Source: Exiguobacterium alkaliphilum 12/1
GTDB taxonomy: Bacteria; Bacillota; Bacilli; Exiguobacteriales; Exiguobacteriaceae
Assembly: GCF_000714435.1 (NCBI RefSeq)
Contig: NZ_JJMW01000060.1
Location: 16,989-80,988 of the forward strand
Length of the DNA: 64,000 nt
Direction of reading: 5' to 3'
This document shows, piece after piece, positions 1 through 8,304 of this stretch. A program made the position numbers and the translations under genes. The notes under the pieces were generated by a model. The model was not told where the DNA came from and did not search any database. It saw only the letters and a program-made list of their open reading frames with translations. The stretch's first letter is position 1; every line of letters starts with the position of its first letter.

Positions 1-750
1 ATCGTTCGTCGCATCGAACGAGTGGTCTGTCGCGGCGCGGTCACCGTCGACTGGACGTCGCTCGACATACACTTCGTCACGCTCGACTTCGACATCGATG
101 CGTTCTTCATGCTCGACGACGTCTTTCTCGACGCGAACCTCGCCCGTTTGGACGCGCTCTTTGTTCACTTGTAGACGTTCTTCATGCAACTGCAACTTCT
201 GCTCGTCCGTCAAGTCGGTGCGGTTACGGATATCCTCGTCCATGTCGTGGTGACGCGTCGAGTCATGATGCGATCCCGTCGCGTCAAGACCTGTTCCGGC
301 TGCTCCGACACCTGTACCAATCGGGTCACGAGCCGTCATGTTTCCAGCCTCGTTCCCTTCTGAACCGTAGCCTGCTGACGTACGTCCTTCGAACGTATCG
401 TTCCGTCCGTTATCGAGGACACCATCGTCCGTATCAAGCAAGAGGACGAAGCCGCCGTTCTCGATATCTGAATGGTGGCGTGCCGTCTCTTCTTCTGAGA
501 AGCCGAGTTTGTCGAACGTATGACGGACTTCGTCTGCGCCATCTGACACGCCGAAGAAGCGGTCGAGCCATGATGCCTTCGTTTCTTTCACTTCTGCATC
601 GGTTTCGCCACGAACCATTGAAAGGTTCGATTTATCTTTCACAACGACGTACAAGTCTTCTTCACGATGACCTTGAGCACGGAGCTCATCAATTTTTGAC
701 ACGAGTTCTGACTCCTGATAGTAAGTTCCTACGTAACGTTTGTTATCCAT
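1..750 (-). CDS. YflT/DUF2382 general stress protein, cut at window edge
   Basis: 250 residues are visible and the C-terminus lies beyond the left edge. Residues 1-110 resemble the YflT/GSP17M general stress domain (MDNKRYVGTYYQ start, then an alpha/beta pattern). A Gly/His/Asp-rich linker follows. From about residue 205 there is a DUF2382 (YsnF/AvaK) repeat of alternating acidic and basic beta-strands (LHEERLQVNKERVQTGEV). The start at 750 follows a GAAAGGGAGA Shine-Dalgarno. Such proteins are usually general-stress induced in Firmicutes and their biochemistry is unknown. I see no convincing SigB promoter upstream. An insertion sequence sits about 210 bp upstream. Confidence 0.8.
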   Translation of the reverse strand, partial: MDNKRYVGTYYQESELVSKIDELRAQGHREEDLYVVVKDKSNLSMVRGETDAEVKETKASWLDRFFGVSDGADEVRHTFDKLGFSEEETARHHSDIENGGFVLLLDTDDGVLDNGRNDTFEGRTSAGYGSEGNEAGNMTARDPIGTGVGAAGTGLDATGSHHDSTRHHDMDEDIRNRTDLTDEQKLQLHEERLQVNKERVQTGEVRVEKDVVEHEERIDVEVERDEVYVERRPVDGDRAATDHSFDATND

Positions 751-938
751 GATTGTATCTCCCTTTCAAAATCTTTATTTTTTTGGTTATAGGCTAGGCC
801 GATTCGCTATGAATTGCCATCCTGCCGGTAGTGTATATGTTCCCTTGCAACTCCGTTTCATGCATTTCTTTCATGATTGTAATCAGTTTGTAACGTTGTG
901 ACTATTGTCCGATTGAACGACCTTCCATTATATGCACG

Positions 939-964
939 AAAAAAACCTCCCGCCCGAAGAGGAG
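939..964 (-). terminator. Terminator half left of the IS (maltodextrin operon)
   Basis: Read on the minus strand, CCTCC, a TCTTCGGGC loop, GGGAGG and seven T form a terminator-like hairpin. The CCTCC arm is supplied by the IS end (961-965). The original terminator seems to have been ACCTTTCG, loop TCTTCGGG, CGGGAGGT and a T-run. Its first arm now lies at 1735-1742, on the other side of the element. Confidence 0.55.
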
Positions 965-1010
965 GGCACTGAAAAACCTCCGCTCTATCCGAGCGTGAAA
1001 AGAAAAAAGG

Positions 1011-1050
1011 GGGATTGAACCGACTCACGTCGGGACAATCCCTCTTTTTT
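1011..1050. terminator. Bidirectional hairpin at transposase 3' end
   Basis: GGGATTG (1011-1017) pairs with CAATCCC (1036-1042), and CCGAC (1020-1024) pairs with GTCGG (1029-1033). A run of six A precedes the hairpin and six T follow it, so it can terminate in both directions. It lies just beyond the transposase stop. Confidence 0.75.
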
Positions 1051-1058
1051 CCTTGCCC

Positions 1059-1447
1059 TCATCCTGTATTTTCTTTTCGAAGGGCGATGATTCGCTTCAG
1101 GTTGACCGCAATGATTGCCATCACGCCCTGTAACGTCATGCCTTTCAGGTCTGACGTCTTGTTGCGCGCCAGACCTTGCGGGTTCTTCAATTGACTATTT
1201 TTCGCCTCGATGGCGAAGCGTTTCCGGTGATGGTCCTTGAAATCATCCGTCTGCTCATAATCGAGTTGGTCGCTGTGCTCCCTCGACTTCAATGACACGC
1301 TGTAAGGCTTCGACTTGGCCTCGTCGCCCACGATGTGATCGAACGGGACAAGGTCGTGGATGAGCTGCAGCTCGTCATCGGCCGGGTCAACAGGTCATAG
1401 AGCGCCACATACGGGCTCGGCGGCATGTTCGGCAGGTCGGGCATCAT
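1059..1447 (-). pseudogene. IS1182-type transposase remnant
   Basis: The gene start is intact: an ATG pair at 1447/1444 preceded by GGAGG, encoding MMPDLPNMPPSPYVALYDLL. A frameshift near 1390 moves reading into ADDELQLIHDLVPFDHI. That segment is then joined directly to the C-terminal end of the family (SLKSREHSDQLDYEQTDDF, IEAKNSQLKNPQGLARNK), which stops at 1059. The catalytic core is missing, so the protein cannot be active. The deletion junction is near codons HIV-GDEAK, around 1331. Assignment to IS1182 rests on recognising both ends of the transposase. Confidence 0.75.
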
Positions 1448-1653
1448 CGGGATGGCCTCCAATTTGGTGTTACGGTCAGTATAGTCCGGAATGCAAGGCG
1501 CCTACAGCGCCGCCCGAGGGCACGCCGACTCCCGGGGAAATTAGCGGGCAAGGCGAGACCCAGCAGCGACGACGTCGCGTTGCGGCTCGACGCCCGCCCC
1601 CAGGAAAGCGGCGTGCCGGACAGGGCGGCTGAAGGGCGATGAAAACAGCGGAA

Positions 1654-1695
1654 AACAGAGGAGCGTCATCCATACCGGGACGACGCTCCTCTGTT
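1654..1695. repeat. 14-bp perfect hairpin at IS right end
   Basis: AACAGAGGAGCGTC (1654-1667) and GACGCTCCTCTGTT (1682-1695) form a perfect 14-bp stem with a 14-nt loop. It lies inside the element just upstream of the transposase leader. It may block transcription entering from the mal operon or be part of the transposase-binding end. The rest of the leader (1460-1650) is GC-rich and shows no gene. Confidence 0.7.
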
Positions 1696-1748
1696 CAAAA
1701 TCATTAAAAGTTTTTCAGTGCCTTCGCCCGAAGACGAAAGGTTCATGT

Positions 1749-2792
1749 TTACTCGACCGGTTGCCCGGCTTTCTTTTGCCCACACGATTGACGTACAACG
1801 AGATAGTGCGGCACGATGACGCGTTTCCCGTACGGCGGCGCACTGTCGCCGATTTGCTCGATTAGGCAGTTCGTCGCCTCGAACCCGAGGCCGAAGATGT
1901 TGATTTCGACCGAGGTCAGCGGTGGATTGGAGTGCTCGGCGATGTAGACGTTGTTGAAGCTGACGACCGCGACGTCCTCTGGAATTTTCAGCCCCATCTC
2001 ACTGAGCGTGCTGATGACACCGAGCGCCATCATGTCGTCACTGACGACGACGGCTGTCGGCGGCTCTTCGAGTTGAAGCAGCTCCCGAACGGCTTTTGCC
2101 CCGCCTTTCGTCATGAACTCGGCCCGCGCGATGTAATCCTCGCGCACCGGGATGCCCGCTTCCATGAGCGCCGTGGCATACCCGTTACGCCGATCTTGCG
2201 TGACGGCGAGTTTATCCGACCCACCGATGAAGGCGATGCAGCAATGACCGAGGTTGTACAGATGCTTCGTCACTTCCCGGCCGGCCAAATAGTTGTCCGT
2301 GTCGACGTATGTGATCGATGAAGCATCCCCGAACGGCTTCCCGACCACGACGAATGGGAATTTCGTTTGACGTAAATACTGGACGACTTTGTCATCTTCT
2401 CGCGAATAAAGGACGATGACACCATCGACACGGCGGCCTTGCACCATCTCGATGACGCCCGACAATACCTCTTCCTCTGTGACGCCCGTCGTCATATAGA
2501 GCGAGTATCCGTTCTGATGCGCTTTCGTGCTGATTCCCCGAAGCACTTCCGGGAAGAACGGGTTTTGCAGTGTCTTTGTGGCCGCACTCGGCATGACGAG
2601 ACCGATCGACTGTGTCGAGCGGTTCGCGAGGCTACGTGCATGAATGTTCGGATGGTACCCGAGTTCCTCCATCGAACTGCGCACGCGCTCTTTCGTTTTT
2701 TGACTGATTCGTGGACTGTTCGCGATAACACGTGACACCGTCGATGGTGCGACGTTGGCATGTTTCGCGACATCTTTAATCGTGATTTGCAT
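1749..2792 (-). CDS. malR: LacI-family maltodextrin operon regulator
   Basis: 347 residues. An N-terminal LacI helix-turn-helix (residues 3-25, TIKDVAKHANVAPSTVSRVI) and hinge helix (RSLANR) are followed by a periplasmic-binding-protein-like sensor domain. It is the last gene of the mdxE-mdxF-mdxG-amylase run, 41 bp after the amylase stop, so it likely controls that operon. Candidate operators with central CG lie in the divergent promoter at 8031-8233 and at 6592. The start at 2792 has GGGGGAGC in front. The family usually represses and is relieved by maltose or maltodextrin. The effector here is inferred from context only. Confidence 0.82.
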   Translation of the reverse strand: MQITIKDVAKHANVAPSTVSRVIANSPRISQKTKERVRSSMEELGYHPNIHARSLANRSTQSIGLVMPSAATKTLQNPFFPEVLRGISTKAHQNGYSLYMTTGVTEEEVLSGVIEMVQGRRVDGVIVLYSREDDKVVQYLRQTKFPFVVVGKPFGDASSITYVDTDNYLAGREVTKHLYNLGHCCIAFIGGSDKLAVTQDRRNGYATALMEAGIPVREDYIARAEFMTKGGAKAVRELLQLEEPPTAVVVSDDMMALGVISTLSEMGLKIPEDVAVVSFNNVYIAEHSNPPLTSVEINIFGLGFEATNCLIEQIGDSAPPYGKRVIVPHYLVVRQSCGQKKAGQPVE

Positions 2793-2833
2793 GGTGCTCC
2801 CCCTTGCTTCCGTTAGTTCTTGATTCCCTGTTG

Positions 2834-4345
2834 TCAGTTAACGCTTCTCCGGCGCTTCCACATCACGAGCCCCGTCAAAAAGATTGGGATGGCGATCACG
2901 AGCAGGCCGATCGTCCACATGTTCACTTCTGACTCTTCGACGATATAGGCGTTCGCGCTCTCACCTGACAGTTTGATGGTAAACGTGCCACGGCTGTCGG
3001 TGACGAGTTGCGAGAACAGGAGACCGCGAAGACGTGTATCTTCACCGACTTCGCTTACCTCGAATTGAATCTCTCTGTCCTCTTCGTTCATATTGATTGC
3101 ATATAAGGCGACGTCGTCACCGTCACGGCGTTCAAACACGGCCATGCCGTCTTTAGAGGCGATGAGGCGTTGTTCACCGGTCGCGAACACCGGATATTCG
3201 GCCCGCATCCGGTTCATCGTCGCGACGTAACCGTGAAGGTCTTCATTTCCCGGGAATTCGGTCATCTCCCGGTTGGCTGGGTCAGCCCCGCCCGTTTGTG
3301 CGTTCTCTGTCCCTTGGAAGACAATCGGCATACCCGGCGACGCATAGAGTGCGAACAATCCGAGACGCAATCTTCGTTCCGCCGATTCGGCACCGCCCCG
3401 TTCCGCGACGTGCATGAACCGTTCGACATCGTGATTGTCGAGGAACGTCGCCATTTGGTTCGGGTCGTTGAAGAACGTCTGGGCGTAGCTTGCGGCGACA
3501 TCGATCTCGTCGACGTTCGCCTGCTTTTGCGCCATCGTCTTGGCGACGCGGTCATAAAACGTAAAGTTCGTGATGCTGTTGAAGCCTAGGTCATCATATT
3601 CAGCGACATATTGCGGGTTCGGGTCGAACACCTCGGCTAACAGATAAAAGTCTGGGTCGACCGCACGCACCGCTTCGACGAAATCTTCCCAAAACGGCTT
3701 GTCGACGTGGCGGACCGTATCGAGACGATAGCCGTCGATGCCGGTCTCTTCAATCCAGTACGTCGCCGCCTCGATCAAGTAGTCTTTCACTTCCGGGTCT
3801 TCGGTTTTAAAGTCCGGCAAGTCAAAGAGCCAATGTGTCTCGACTTGTTCTTGATCGTTCCATAAAACGATCGGTAACTCGTCATGGAACCAGTCTGGCT
3901 TCTCTTCGACCCAAGGATGACCCGGGCCGACGTGGTTGACGACGAAATCGAGGATGACTTTCATGTCTCGCTTATGCGCCTCGTCGACGAGTTCCTGTAA
4001 ATCTTCTTTCGTCCCGAACTGCGGGTCGATCTCATAAAAATCTTTAATCCAATAGCCGTGGTAGCCGTCCGGCATATTCTCAAACACCGGCGTCAACCAG
4101 ATGGACGTGAAACCGAGCGACTCGATGTAATCGAGCTTTTCAATGACGCCTCGAATATCTCCGCCATGGAAGGCTTTCGGGTCATTTTTGTCGACTTGGT
4201 CGTTGTTATCGGGATTTCCGTCAACGAACCGGTCGACCATAATAAAGTACATGCGTTCTTGTTCCCATGTTGCTGCTTCTTTCGCTCCGACAATTGTAGG
4301 AAACAAAAGAAGCGACAGGAGAACGAGCACGACGCCTCGCCTCAT
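2834..4345 (-). CDS. Membrane-anchored extracellular alpha-amylase (GH13)
   Basis: 503 residues. The signal peptide is residues 1-21 (VLLSLLLFPTIVGA). All four GH13 regions are present: DFVVNH, GYRLDTVRH with the nucleophile Asp, LLAEVFD with the acid Glu, and FLDNHD. The C-terminus has a transmembrane helix (WTIGLLVIAIPIFLTGLVMW) and a KRRRS tail, so the enzyme should be held on the outside of the membrane. It would cut starch or long maltodextrins for uptake by the MdxEFG importer encoded just upstream. The start at 4345 follows TAAGGGGGAAGCG, an unusually strong Shine-Dalgarno that overlaps the end of the intergenic spacer. Confidence 0.88.
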   Translation of the reverse strand: MRRGVVLVLLSLLLFPTIVGAKEAATWEQERMYFIMVDRFVDGNPDNNDQVDKNDPKAFHGGDIRGVIEKLDYIESLGFTSIWLTPVFENMPDGYHGYWIKDFYEIDPQFGTKEDLQELVDEAHKRDMKVILDFVVNHVGPGHPWVEEKPDWFHDELPIVLWNDQEQVETHWLFDLPDFKTEDPEVKDYLIEAATYWIEETGIDGYRLDTVRHVDKPFWEDFVEAVRAVDPDFYLLAEVFDPNPQYVAEYDDLGFNSITNFTFYDRVAKTMAQKQANVDEIDVAASYAQTFFNDPNQMATFLDNHDVERFMHVAERGGAESAERRLRLGLFALYASPGMPIVFQGTENAQTGGADPANREMTEFPGNEDLHGYVATMNRMRAEYPVFATGEQRLIASKDGMAVFERRDGDDVALYAINMNEEDREIQFEVSEVGEDTRLRGLLFSQLVTDSRGTFTIKLSGESANAYIVEESEVNMWTIGLLVIAIPIFLTGLVMWKRRRSVN

Positions 4346-4368
4346 ATCGCTTCCCCCTTAAGTGAGTA

Positions 4369-5202
4369 TTATCCTTTCGTACCACCCGCAGTGAGACCCG
4401 AGACGAAGTAGCGTTGGAACATGAAGAACAAGAGCACGATTGGGAGGGCCGAAAGGACGGCGCCTGCCGCGAACAACGTGAAGTTGTTGTCGAACTGTCG
4501 AGAAATCATGTTATAGAGACCAACCGCAAGTGTCTGTTTCTCCGGTGAACGAAGGACGAGCGATGCCAAGATAAAGTCGTTGAACGGGCCCATGAAGTTG
4601 AACAGGGCAATCGTTGCGACAATCGGCTTCGCGAGCGGCAAAATAATTTGCCAGAAGATACGAAGGTGACCGGCACCATCCATCCGAGCGGCTTCATCGA
4701 GCTCTTTCGGAATCGTATCGAAGTAACCTTTGGCGAGATACGTGTTCATCGGAATCGCCCCGCCGGCGTACAGCAGGATGAGCGCCGTATGCGTGTCAAG
4801 AAGACCGAGCATGTTCAGGAGCACGTAAATCGCGATGATGGCAACGAATTGCGGCACCATTTGCAAGACGAGGAACAAGATGAGCGAGTTCTTCCGTCCG
4901 ACGAAACGATAACGCGAGAATACATAACCGGTGATCGTAACGAGAATGACCGCGAGTGCCATCGTGATGAAGGCAATCTTCAATGTATTCACATACCATA
5001 AACTATAATCTGAAATCGTTAGATCAAACAAGTTTTTATAGTGAATGAGCGTCGGATTGTCCGGAATGATTTTCGACGTGATCGTACGTCCCGGGTTGAA
5101 CGACGTCCCCACTACCCAAAGCATCGGATAAAGGATGATGATCGACGCCAACGTCAAGATGACATAAGAGAGCGCCAGATTGATTCGTTTTTGTTTTTTC
5201 AT
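4369..5202 (-). CDS. mdxG: Maltodextrin ABC transporter permease
   Basis: 277 residues with six predicted membrane helices, the MalG type of inner-membrane permease. The cytoplasmic EAA loop, which contacts the ATPase, is visible as KELDEAARMDGAGHLRIFW. It pairs with MdxF, whose stop codon lies 1 bp upstream, and receives substrate from the lipoprotein MdxE. No ATPase gene is present in the window. In Bacillus a shared ATPase (MsmX) encoded elsewhere serves such systems, and the same is inferred here. The start at 5202 is an ATG. Confidence 0.88.
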   Translation of the reverse strand: MKKQKRINLALSYVILTLASIIILYPMLWVVGTSFNPGRTITSKIIPDNPTLIHYKNLFDLTISDYSLWYVNTLKIAFITMALAVILVTITGYVFSRYRFVGRKNSLILFLVLQMVPQFVAIIAIYVLLNMLGLLDTHTALILLYAGGAIPMNTYLAKGYFDTIPKELDEAARMDGAGHLRIFWQIILPLAKPIVATIALFNFMGPFNDFILASLVLRSPEKQTLAVGLYNMISRQFDNNFTLFAAGAVLSALPIVLLFFMFQRYFVSGLTAGGTKG

Positions 5203-5203
5203 A

Positions 5204-6556
5204 TCAAATCATATCCTCGTCTTTGAAAGATTTTGTCCGACGGAACTGGATGACGGCAAGTGTCATGATGAAGAATGACAAGATGAGCGTGATCGCAGCC
5301 GCAAGTCCGTATTGCGGGTTGGCACCGAGAGACAATTTGTAAATCCATGAGATCAAGATGTCGGTACCGCCGGCCGTCTGTCCTGGCACAGCTGGTCCCC
5401 CACCGTTGAAGAGATAAATCAAGTTGAAGTTGTTGAAGTTGAACGTGAACTGCGTGATCAAGATCGGTGCTGTTGCGAACAAGAGCATCGGCAACGTGAT
5501 CAAGCGGAACTTATCAAAGATTGTTGCGCCGTCAATCGTCGCGGCTTCATACAAGTCACCCGGGATCGACTGCAACACACCCGTCATGAGCGTCATGATG
5601 AACGGGAAGCCTAGCCACCACTGAATCAAGATGAGCGCGCTTCGCGTCGCCGTCGGGTCCGTCATCCAACTGATCGGGTCAAGCCCGAACGCCGGGAGGA
5701 TCGTCGTGTTGAACACACCGAACGATTCGTTGAACATCGAACGGAAAATCAAGATCGTGATGAACGCCGGTACGGCCCATGACAAGATCAAAATCGAACG
5801 GAACAAGCGACGGAAACGGAGTCCTTCTTGGTTCAACAGAACCGCAAGGAAGATCCCGATCGCGATGACACCGACCGTTGAAGCGACCGTCCAGACGAGC
5901 GTCCAACCGAGGACGCTGACGAACGTATCACGCCAGATGTCGATTTGGAAGATGCTCGTGAAGTTGCTGAATCCGATCCACTCGACGAGTTTCGCCGGTG
6001 GTGCGTTATTGTAGCGGTAGTTCGTGAAAGCGATCAAGAACGTGAAGATGAGCGGTAAAACGACAGTGAAGACGAGCAAGATGAGTGACGGGATCAACAT
6101 CAAGTATGGGAATCCGTGGTCACGCAAGTTGCGAAGCTGCACTTGGAACGATGGCACGTTTAGGTGCTGATCACGAATGCGACCGACCCGGTATGCGTCA
6201 CGAATGTTCCAGATGTAAAACGCAATCCCGAAGAACAGTAAGATTAATGCGACAATACCTTCTACCATCAAGAAGATGGAGTGGTCGTTACGAGGTCCTG
6301 CTACTTCGCCAAGCGTGATCAATCCCCAAAGGCCACCACGGTCGCCAGGTCCTGCGCCCGCGCCTTTGAAAAAGAGATCGTAGTTTACTGCGAAATAAGA
6401 CATAATGACGATAAAGAAAGCGATCGCTTTCGCACGTTGATTGTTATAAAACTGTCCGGCTCCCGGAATGATCGAGAGTAATGCGGCGTTCCGGGCATGG
6501 TTGGTCGGTTTGTCCGGACGTTGATCCGGCGTGTTCGGTTTCGGAATTGAAGCCAT
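5204..6556 (-). CDS. mdxF: Maltodextrin ABC transporter permease
   Basis: 450 residues, MalF type. An N-terminal extension (residues 1-130) has extra helices beginning with SIIPGAGQFYNNQRAKA, a short segment often seen in Bacillales MalF proteins. A six-helix permease core follows, with EAA loop DLYEAATIDGATIFDKF. I chose the ATG at 6556 over the in-frame TTG at 6562 because GGAGA lies 9 nt before the ATG and only 3 nt before the TTG. It is co-transcribed with mdxE and mdxG. A stem-loop and a palindrome occupy the gap to mdxE. Confidence 0.87.
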   Translation of the reverse strand: MASIPKPNTPDQRPDKPTNHARNAALLSIIPGAGQFYNNQRAKAIAFFIVIMSYFAVNYDLFFKGAGAGPGDRGGLWGLITLGEVAGPRNDHSIFLMVEGIVALILLFFGIAFYIWNIRDAYRVGRIRDQHLNVPSFQVQLRNLRDHGFPYLMLIPSLILLVFTVVLPLIFTFLIAFTNYRYNNAPPAKLVEWIGFSNFTSIFQIDIWRDTFVSVLGWTLVWTVASTVGVIAIGIFLAVLLNQEGLRFRRLFRSILILSWAVPAFITILIFRSMFNESFGVFNTTILPAFGLDPISWMTDPTATRSALILIQWWLGFPFIMTLMTGVLQSIPGDLYEAATIDGATIFDKFRLITLPMLLFATAPILITQFTFNFNNFNLIYLFNGGGPAVPGQTAGGTDILISWIYKLSLGANPQYGLAAAITLILSFFIMTLAVIQFRRTKSFKDEDMI

Positions 6557-6591
6557 CCTCAATTTCTCCTTTCAATTTGAGCAAATCAATC

Positions 6592-6607
6592 GAGCAAGCG
6601 TTTGCTC
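6592..6607. promoter_or_regulatory. LacI/cre-like palindrome between mdxE and mdxF
   Basis: GAGCAAGCGTTTGCTC is a 16-bp palindrome with six-base arms (GAGCAA/TTGCTC) around a central CG. It resembles the operators in the mdxE promoter region. It lies 36 bp upstream of the mdxF start. Confidence 0.5.
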
Positions 6608-6617
6608 AATTCTAGAA

Positions 6618-6653
6618 AATGAGGGGGAACGCCAGTTGGCGTACCCCGTCATT
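6618..6653 (-). terminator. Intercistronic stem-loop after mdxE
   Basis: ACGCC/GGCGT with GGGG/CCCC and TGA/TCA outer stems makes a long hairpin directly after the mdxE stop. No T-run follows on the minus strand. It is therefore more likely an mRNA-stabilising or attenuating element that raises mdxE over mdxF and mdxG expression than a full terminator. Confidence 0.6.
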
Positions 6654-6661
6654 TCAGTTCC

Positions 6662-7930
6662 TTATTGGTTGTTCGCTTGGATTTGTTGCTCGATGACTTT
6701 CACAGCATCGTCAGCTGATTTTTGTGCATCTTGCTTGCCAGTTGCAACGAGCTGAAGTGCTTGTGCCATTGGCTCCCAAACTTGTCCCATTTCAGGAATG
6801 TTAGGCATTGGGATCGCGTTTGTCGCTTGATCGAATACCGCTTTCGCTACTTCGTTCGACGTGATTGTCTCGTTCGTCTCAAGAGCAGCTACTGGTGGGA
6901 TCTCGTTGTAAGCTTCAAACATCTTCAATGCGTTCTCTTCGTTCGTGAGTTCTGCGAGGAACATTTCAGCCCACTCTTGGTTCTCTGTGTAAGCAGAGAG
7001 CGCATACGTCTTCACGCCCATGAACGTCTTGATTGGCTCACCGTTTGGAAGTGTCGGCATTGCAGACGCTCCGAGGTTGACGCCGGCATCTTGGTAACCA
7101 GCTACGGCCCATGGTCCGTTCATGACTGTGTGTGCTTTCTTCTCAGTGAAGAGTTGGTCCATCGCTTGGCCACCAGACTCGCCGATCAACCCTTTAGGGA
7201 AGAGACCTTCTTGGTACCATTTGCCGATGTACTCGAATCCTTCAACCGCGCCTTCGTTGTTCAAGCCGATGTCAGCCGGGTCGAGCGCGCCGCCATCTTC
7301 CTTGAATACGTAACCGCCGAAGCCAGCGATGACGCCGTGTGCGAAGTAGAAGTTATCCCAAAGACCGAGGAAACCGTATTCGCCGTCACCTTTCACATCG
7401 TTCGACAACTCGTACAACTCATCCATTGTCGCAGGTGCTTCAGATACTAAGTCCTTGTTGAACATGAGAACTGGTGTTTCAACTGATTTCGGGTAACCGT
7501 ACGCTTGACCGTCGAACATGACAGCTGATTTCGAAGCGTCTGTGAACGAATCGAGTGCGCCTTCGTCAGCGAGCGGTGCCAAGTGACCTTGGTCAGCGAT
7601 CGTTCCGATTTGGTCGTGTGGTACGAGAACGATGTCTGGACCTTTACCAGCTGGGCCATCGAGGGCCAACTTGTCTTTTTGGTCCGTCATCTGTACTTCG
7701 ACGACTTCAACTACGACGCCATGCTCTTCTTCAAACGCCTTGGCAACTTCTTTCGTCGTTTCCGACTTTTCAATATCTTCCCAAATTACGATTTTTTCTG
7801 GCTTGTTCTCGCTAGAAGAACCGCCGTTTTCGTTAGAAGAACCGTTGTCCGTACCGCCACCACATGCAGCGAGTGCACCGAATGCGAGTACTGCCGTTGA
7901 AAGTCCTGCTACCATCTTTTTCATCTTCAT
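6662..7930 (-). CDS. mdxE: Maltodextrin-binding lipoprotein
   Basis: 422 residues. The lipoprotein signal MKMKKMVAGLSTAVLAFGALAAC puts the lipobox Cys at residue 23. A Gly/Ser/Asn linker follows, then a family 1 solute-binding fold (IVIWEDIEKSETTKEVAKAFEE, FMGVKTYALSAYTENQEWA). It should deliver maltodextrins to MdxFG. I chose ATG 7930 because GGGAGG lies 9 nt upstream. The earlier start at 7975 would put a poor leader before the signal peptide. It is the first gene of the operon and is preceded by a promoter at 7992-8022. Confidence 0.9.
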   Translation of the reverse strand: MKMKKMVAGLSTAVLAFGALAACGGGTDNGSSNENGGSSSENKPEKIVIWEDIEKSETTKEVAKAFEEEHGVVVEVVEVQMTDQKDKLALDGPAGKGPDIVLVPHDQIGTIADQGHLAPLADEGALDSFTDASKSAVMFDGQAYGYPKSVETPVLMFNKDLVSEAPATMDELYELSNDVKGDGEYGFLGLWDNFYFAHGVIAGFGGYVFKEDGGALDPADIGLNNEGAVEGFEYIGKWYQEGLFPKGLIGESGGQAMDQLFTEKKAHTVMNGPWAVAGYQDAGVNLGASAMPTLPNGEPIKTFMGVKTYALSAYTENQEWAEMFLAELTNEENALKMFEAYNEIPPVAALETNETITSNEVAKAVFDQATNAIPMPNIPEMGQVWEPMAQALQLVATGKQDAQKSADDAVKVIEQQIQANNQ

Positions 7931-7991
7931 GATGAAAAACCTCCCCAAGGAAATAGTATGGTCAGATTTGCGCAAACGTACTGTCCGATTG

Positions 7992-8022
7992 ATTATAAAA
8001 TGATACTCCGCTACGAAATCAA
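7992..8022 (-). promoter_or_regulatory. mdxE promoter
   Basis: On the minus strand, TTGATT (8017-8022) and TATAAT (7992-7997) are separated by 19 bp. The perfect -10 is the main support, since the spacer is longer than ideal. The mdxE start lies about 60 bp downstream. Confidence 0.5.
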
Positions 8023-8030
8023 CCGTTCAG

Positions 8031-8044
8031 TGAAAACGTTTGCA
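8031..8044. promoter_or_regulatory. cre/LacI-type operator
   Basis: TGAAAACGTTTGCA matches the 14-bp catabolite-response consensus TGNNANCGNTNNCA at every fixed position. It lies immediately upstream of the mdxE -35 box. CcpA or MalR could bind it. Confidence 0.6.
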
Positions 8045-8073
8045 TCCTCACCTCAATTTTTATTATACAGTTG

Positions 8074-8088
8074 TGTAAGCGTTTTACA
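8074..8088. promoter_or_regulatory. LacI-type operator
   Basis: TGTAAGCGTTTTACA has five-base arms TGTAA/TTACA around a CG-containing centre, which is typical of LacI-family sites. Confidence 0.5.
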
Positions 8089-8218
8089 AGTCTTTTTTTT
8101 AGGATTTTTTCTTGCCGTTAACCCATTTATCTCTTTTTTAATTTTTTGTCGTCGTTTCTTCAATAATTATCGCAATGTACGATTGACAAAATGTAAACGC
8201 TTTATTAACCTGTGCTTG

Positions 8219-8233
8219 AGCAAACGTTTTCGC
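8219..8233. promoter_or_regulatory. LacI-type operator
   Basis: AGCAAACGTTTTCGC shares the GCAAACGTTT core with the other sites. It lies on the neopullulanase side of the intergenic region, about 30 bp before its likely -10. Confidence 0.5.
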
Positions 8234-8304
8234 AACTGTTGTTTCTTTTCCGAATCGACAGTGTAAAATGGTAACAACCCTAATAGAGAAAGGAACGATT
8301 TCAT

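Larger units (their letters stand above)
961..1724 (-). mobile_element. Decayed IS1182-family element, internally deleted
   Basis: A perfect 13-bp inverted repeat GGCACTGAAAAAC lies at 965-977, with its complement at 1710-1722. The direct repeat CGCCCGAAGA at 951-960 and 1725-1734 fits a 10-bp target duplication, which puts the element at 961-1724. It holds only the N-terminal and C-terminal ends of a DDE transposase (1059-1447), so about 764 bp remain. From general knowledge, full IS1182 members are about twice as long. It separates the regulator gene at 1749 from the stress gene at 750. Confidence 0.75.
7976..8304. promoter_or_regulatory. Divergent mdxE / neopullulanase control region
   Basis: 329 bp without a gene, AT-rich compared with its flanks. 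It holds a minus-strand promoter for mdxE and at least three LacI/CcpA-like operators, listed separately. A TTGACA at 8183-8188 overlaps a weaker site TGTAAACGCTTTAT (8192-8205). A TAAAAT box (8264-8269) lies upstream of the neopullulanase gene. Both directions probably respond to MalR and to catabolite control. Confidence 0.65.

Noticed and set aside
1360..1632. 90-codon plus-strand frame in the IS right half
   Set aside because: GC-rich non-coding IS leader. The product is low-complexity and the transposase lies on the other strand.
6722..7450. 242-codon plus-strand frame opposite mdxE
   Set aside because: Shadow of the mdxE coding sequence. No ribosome site, improbable composition, and mdxE is clearly real.
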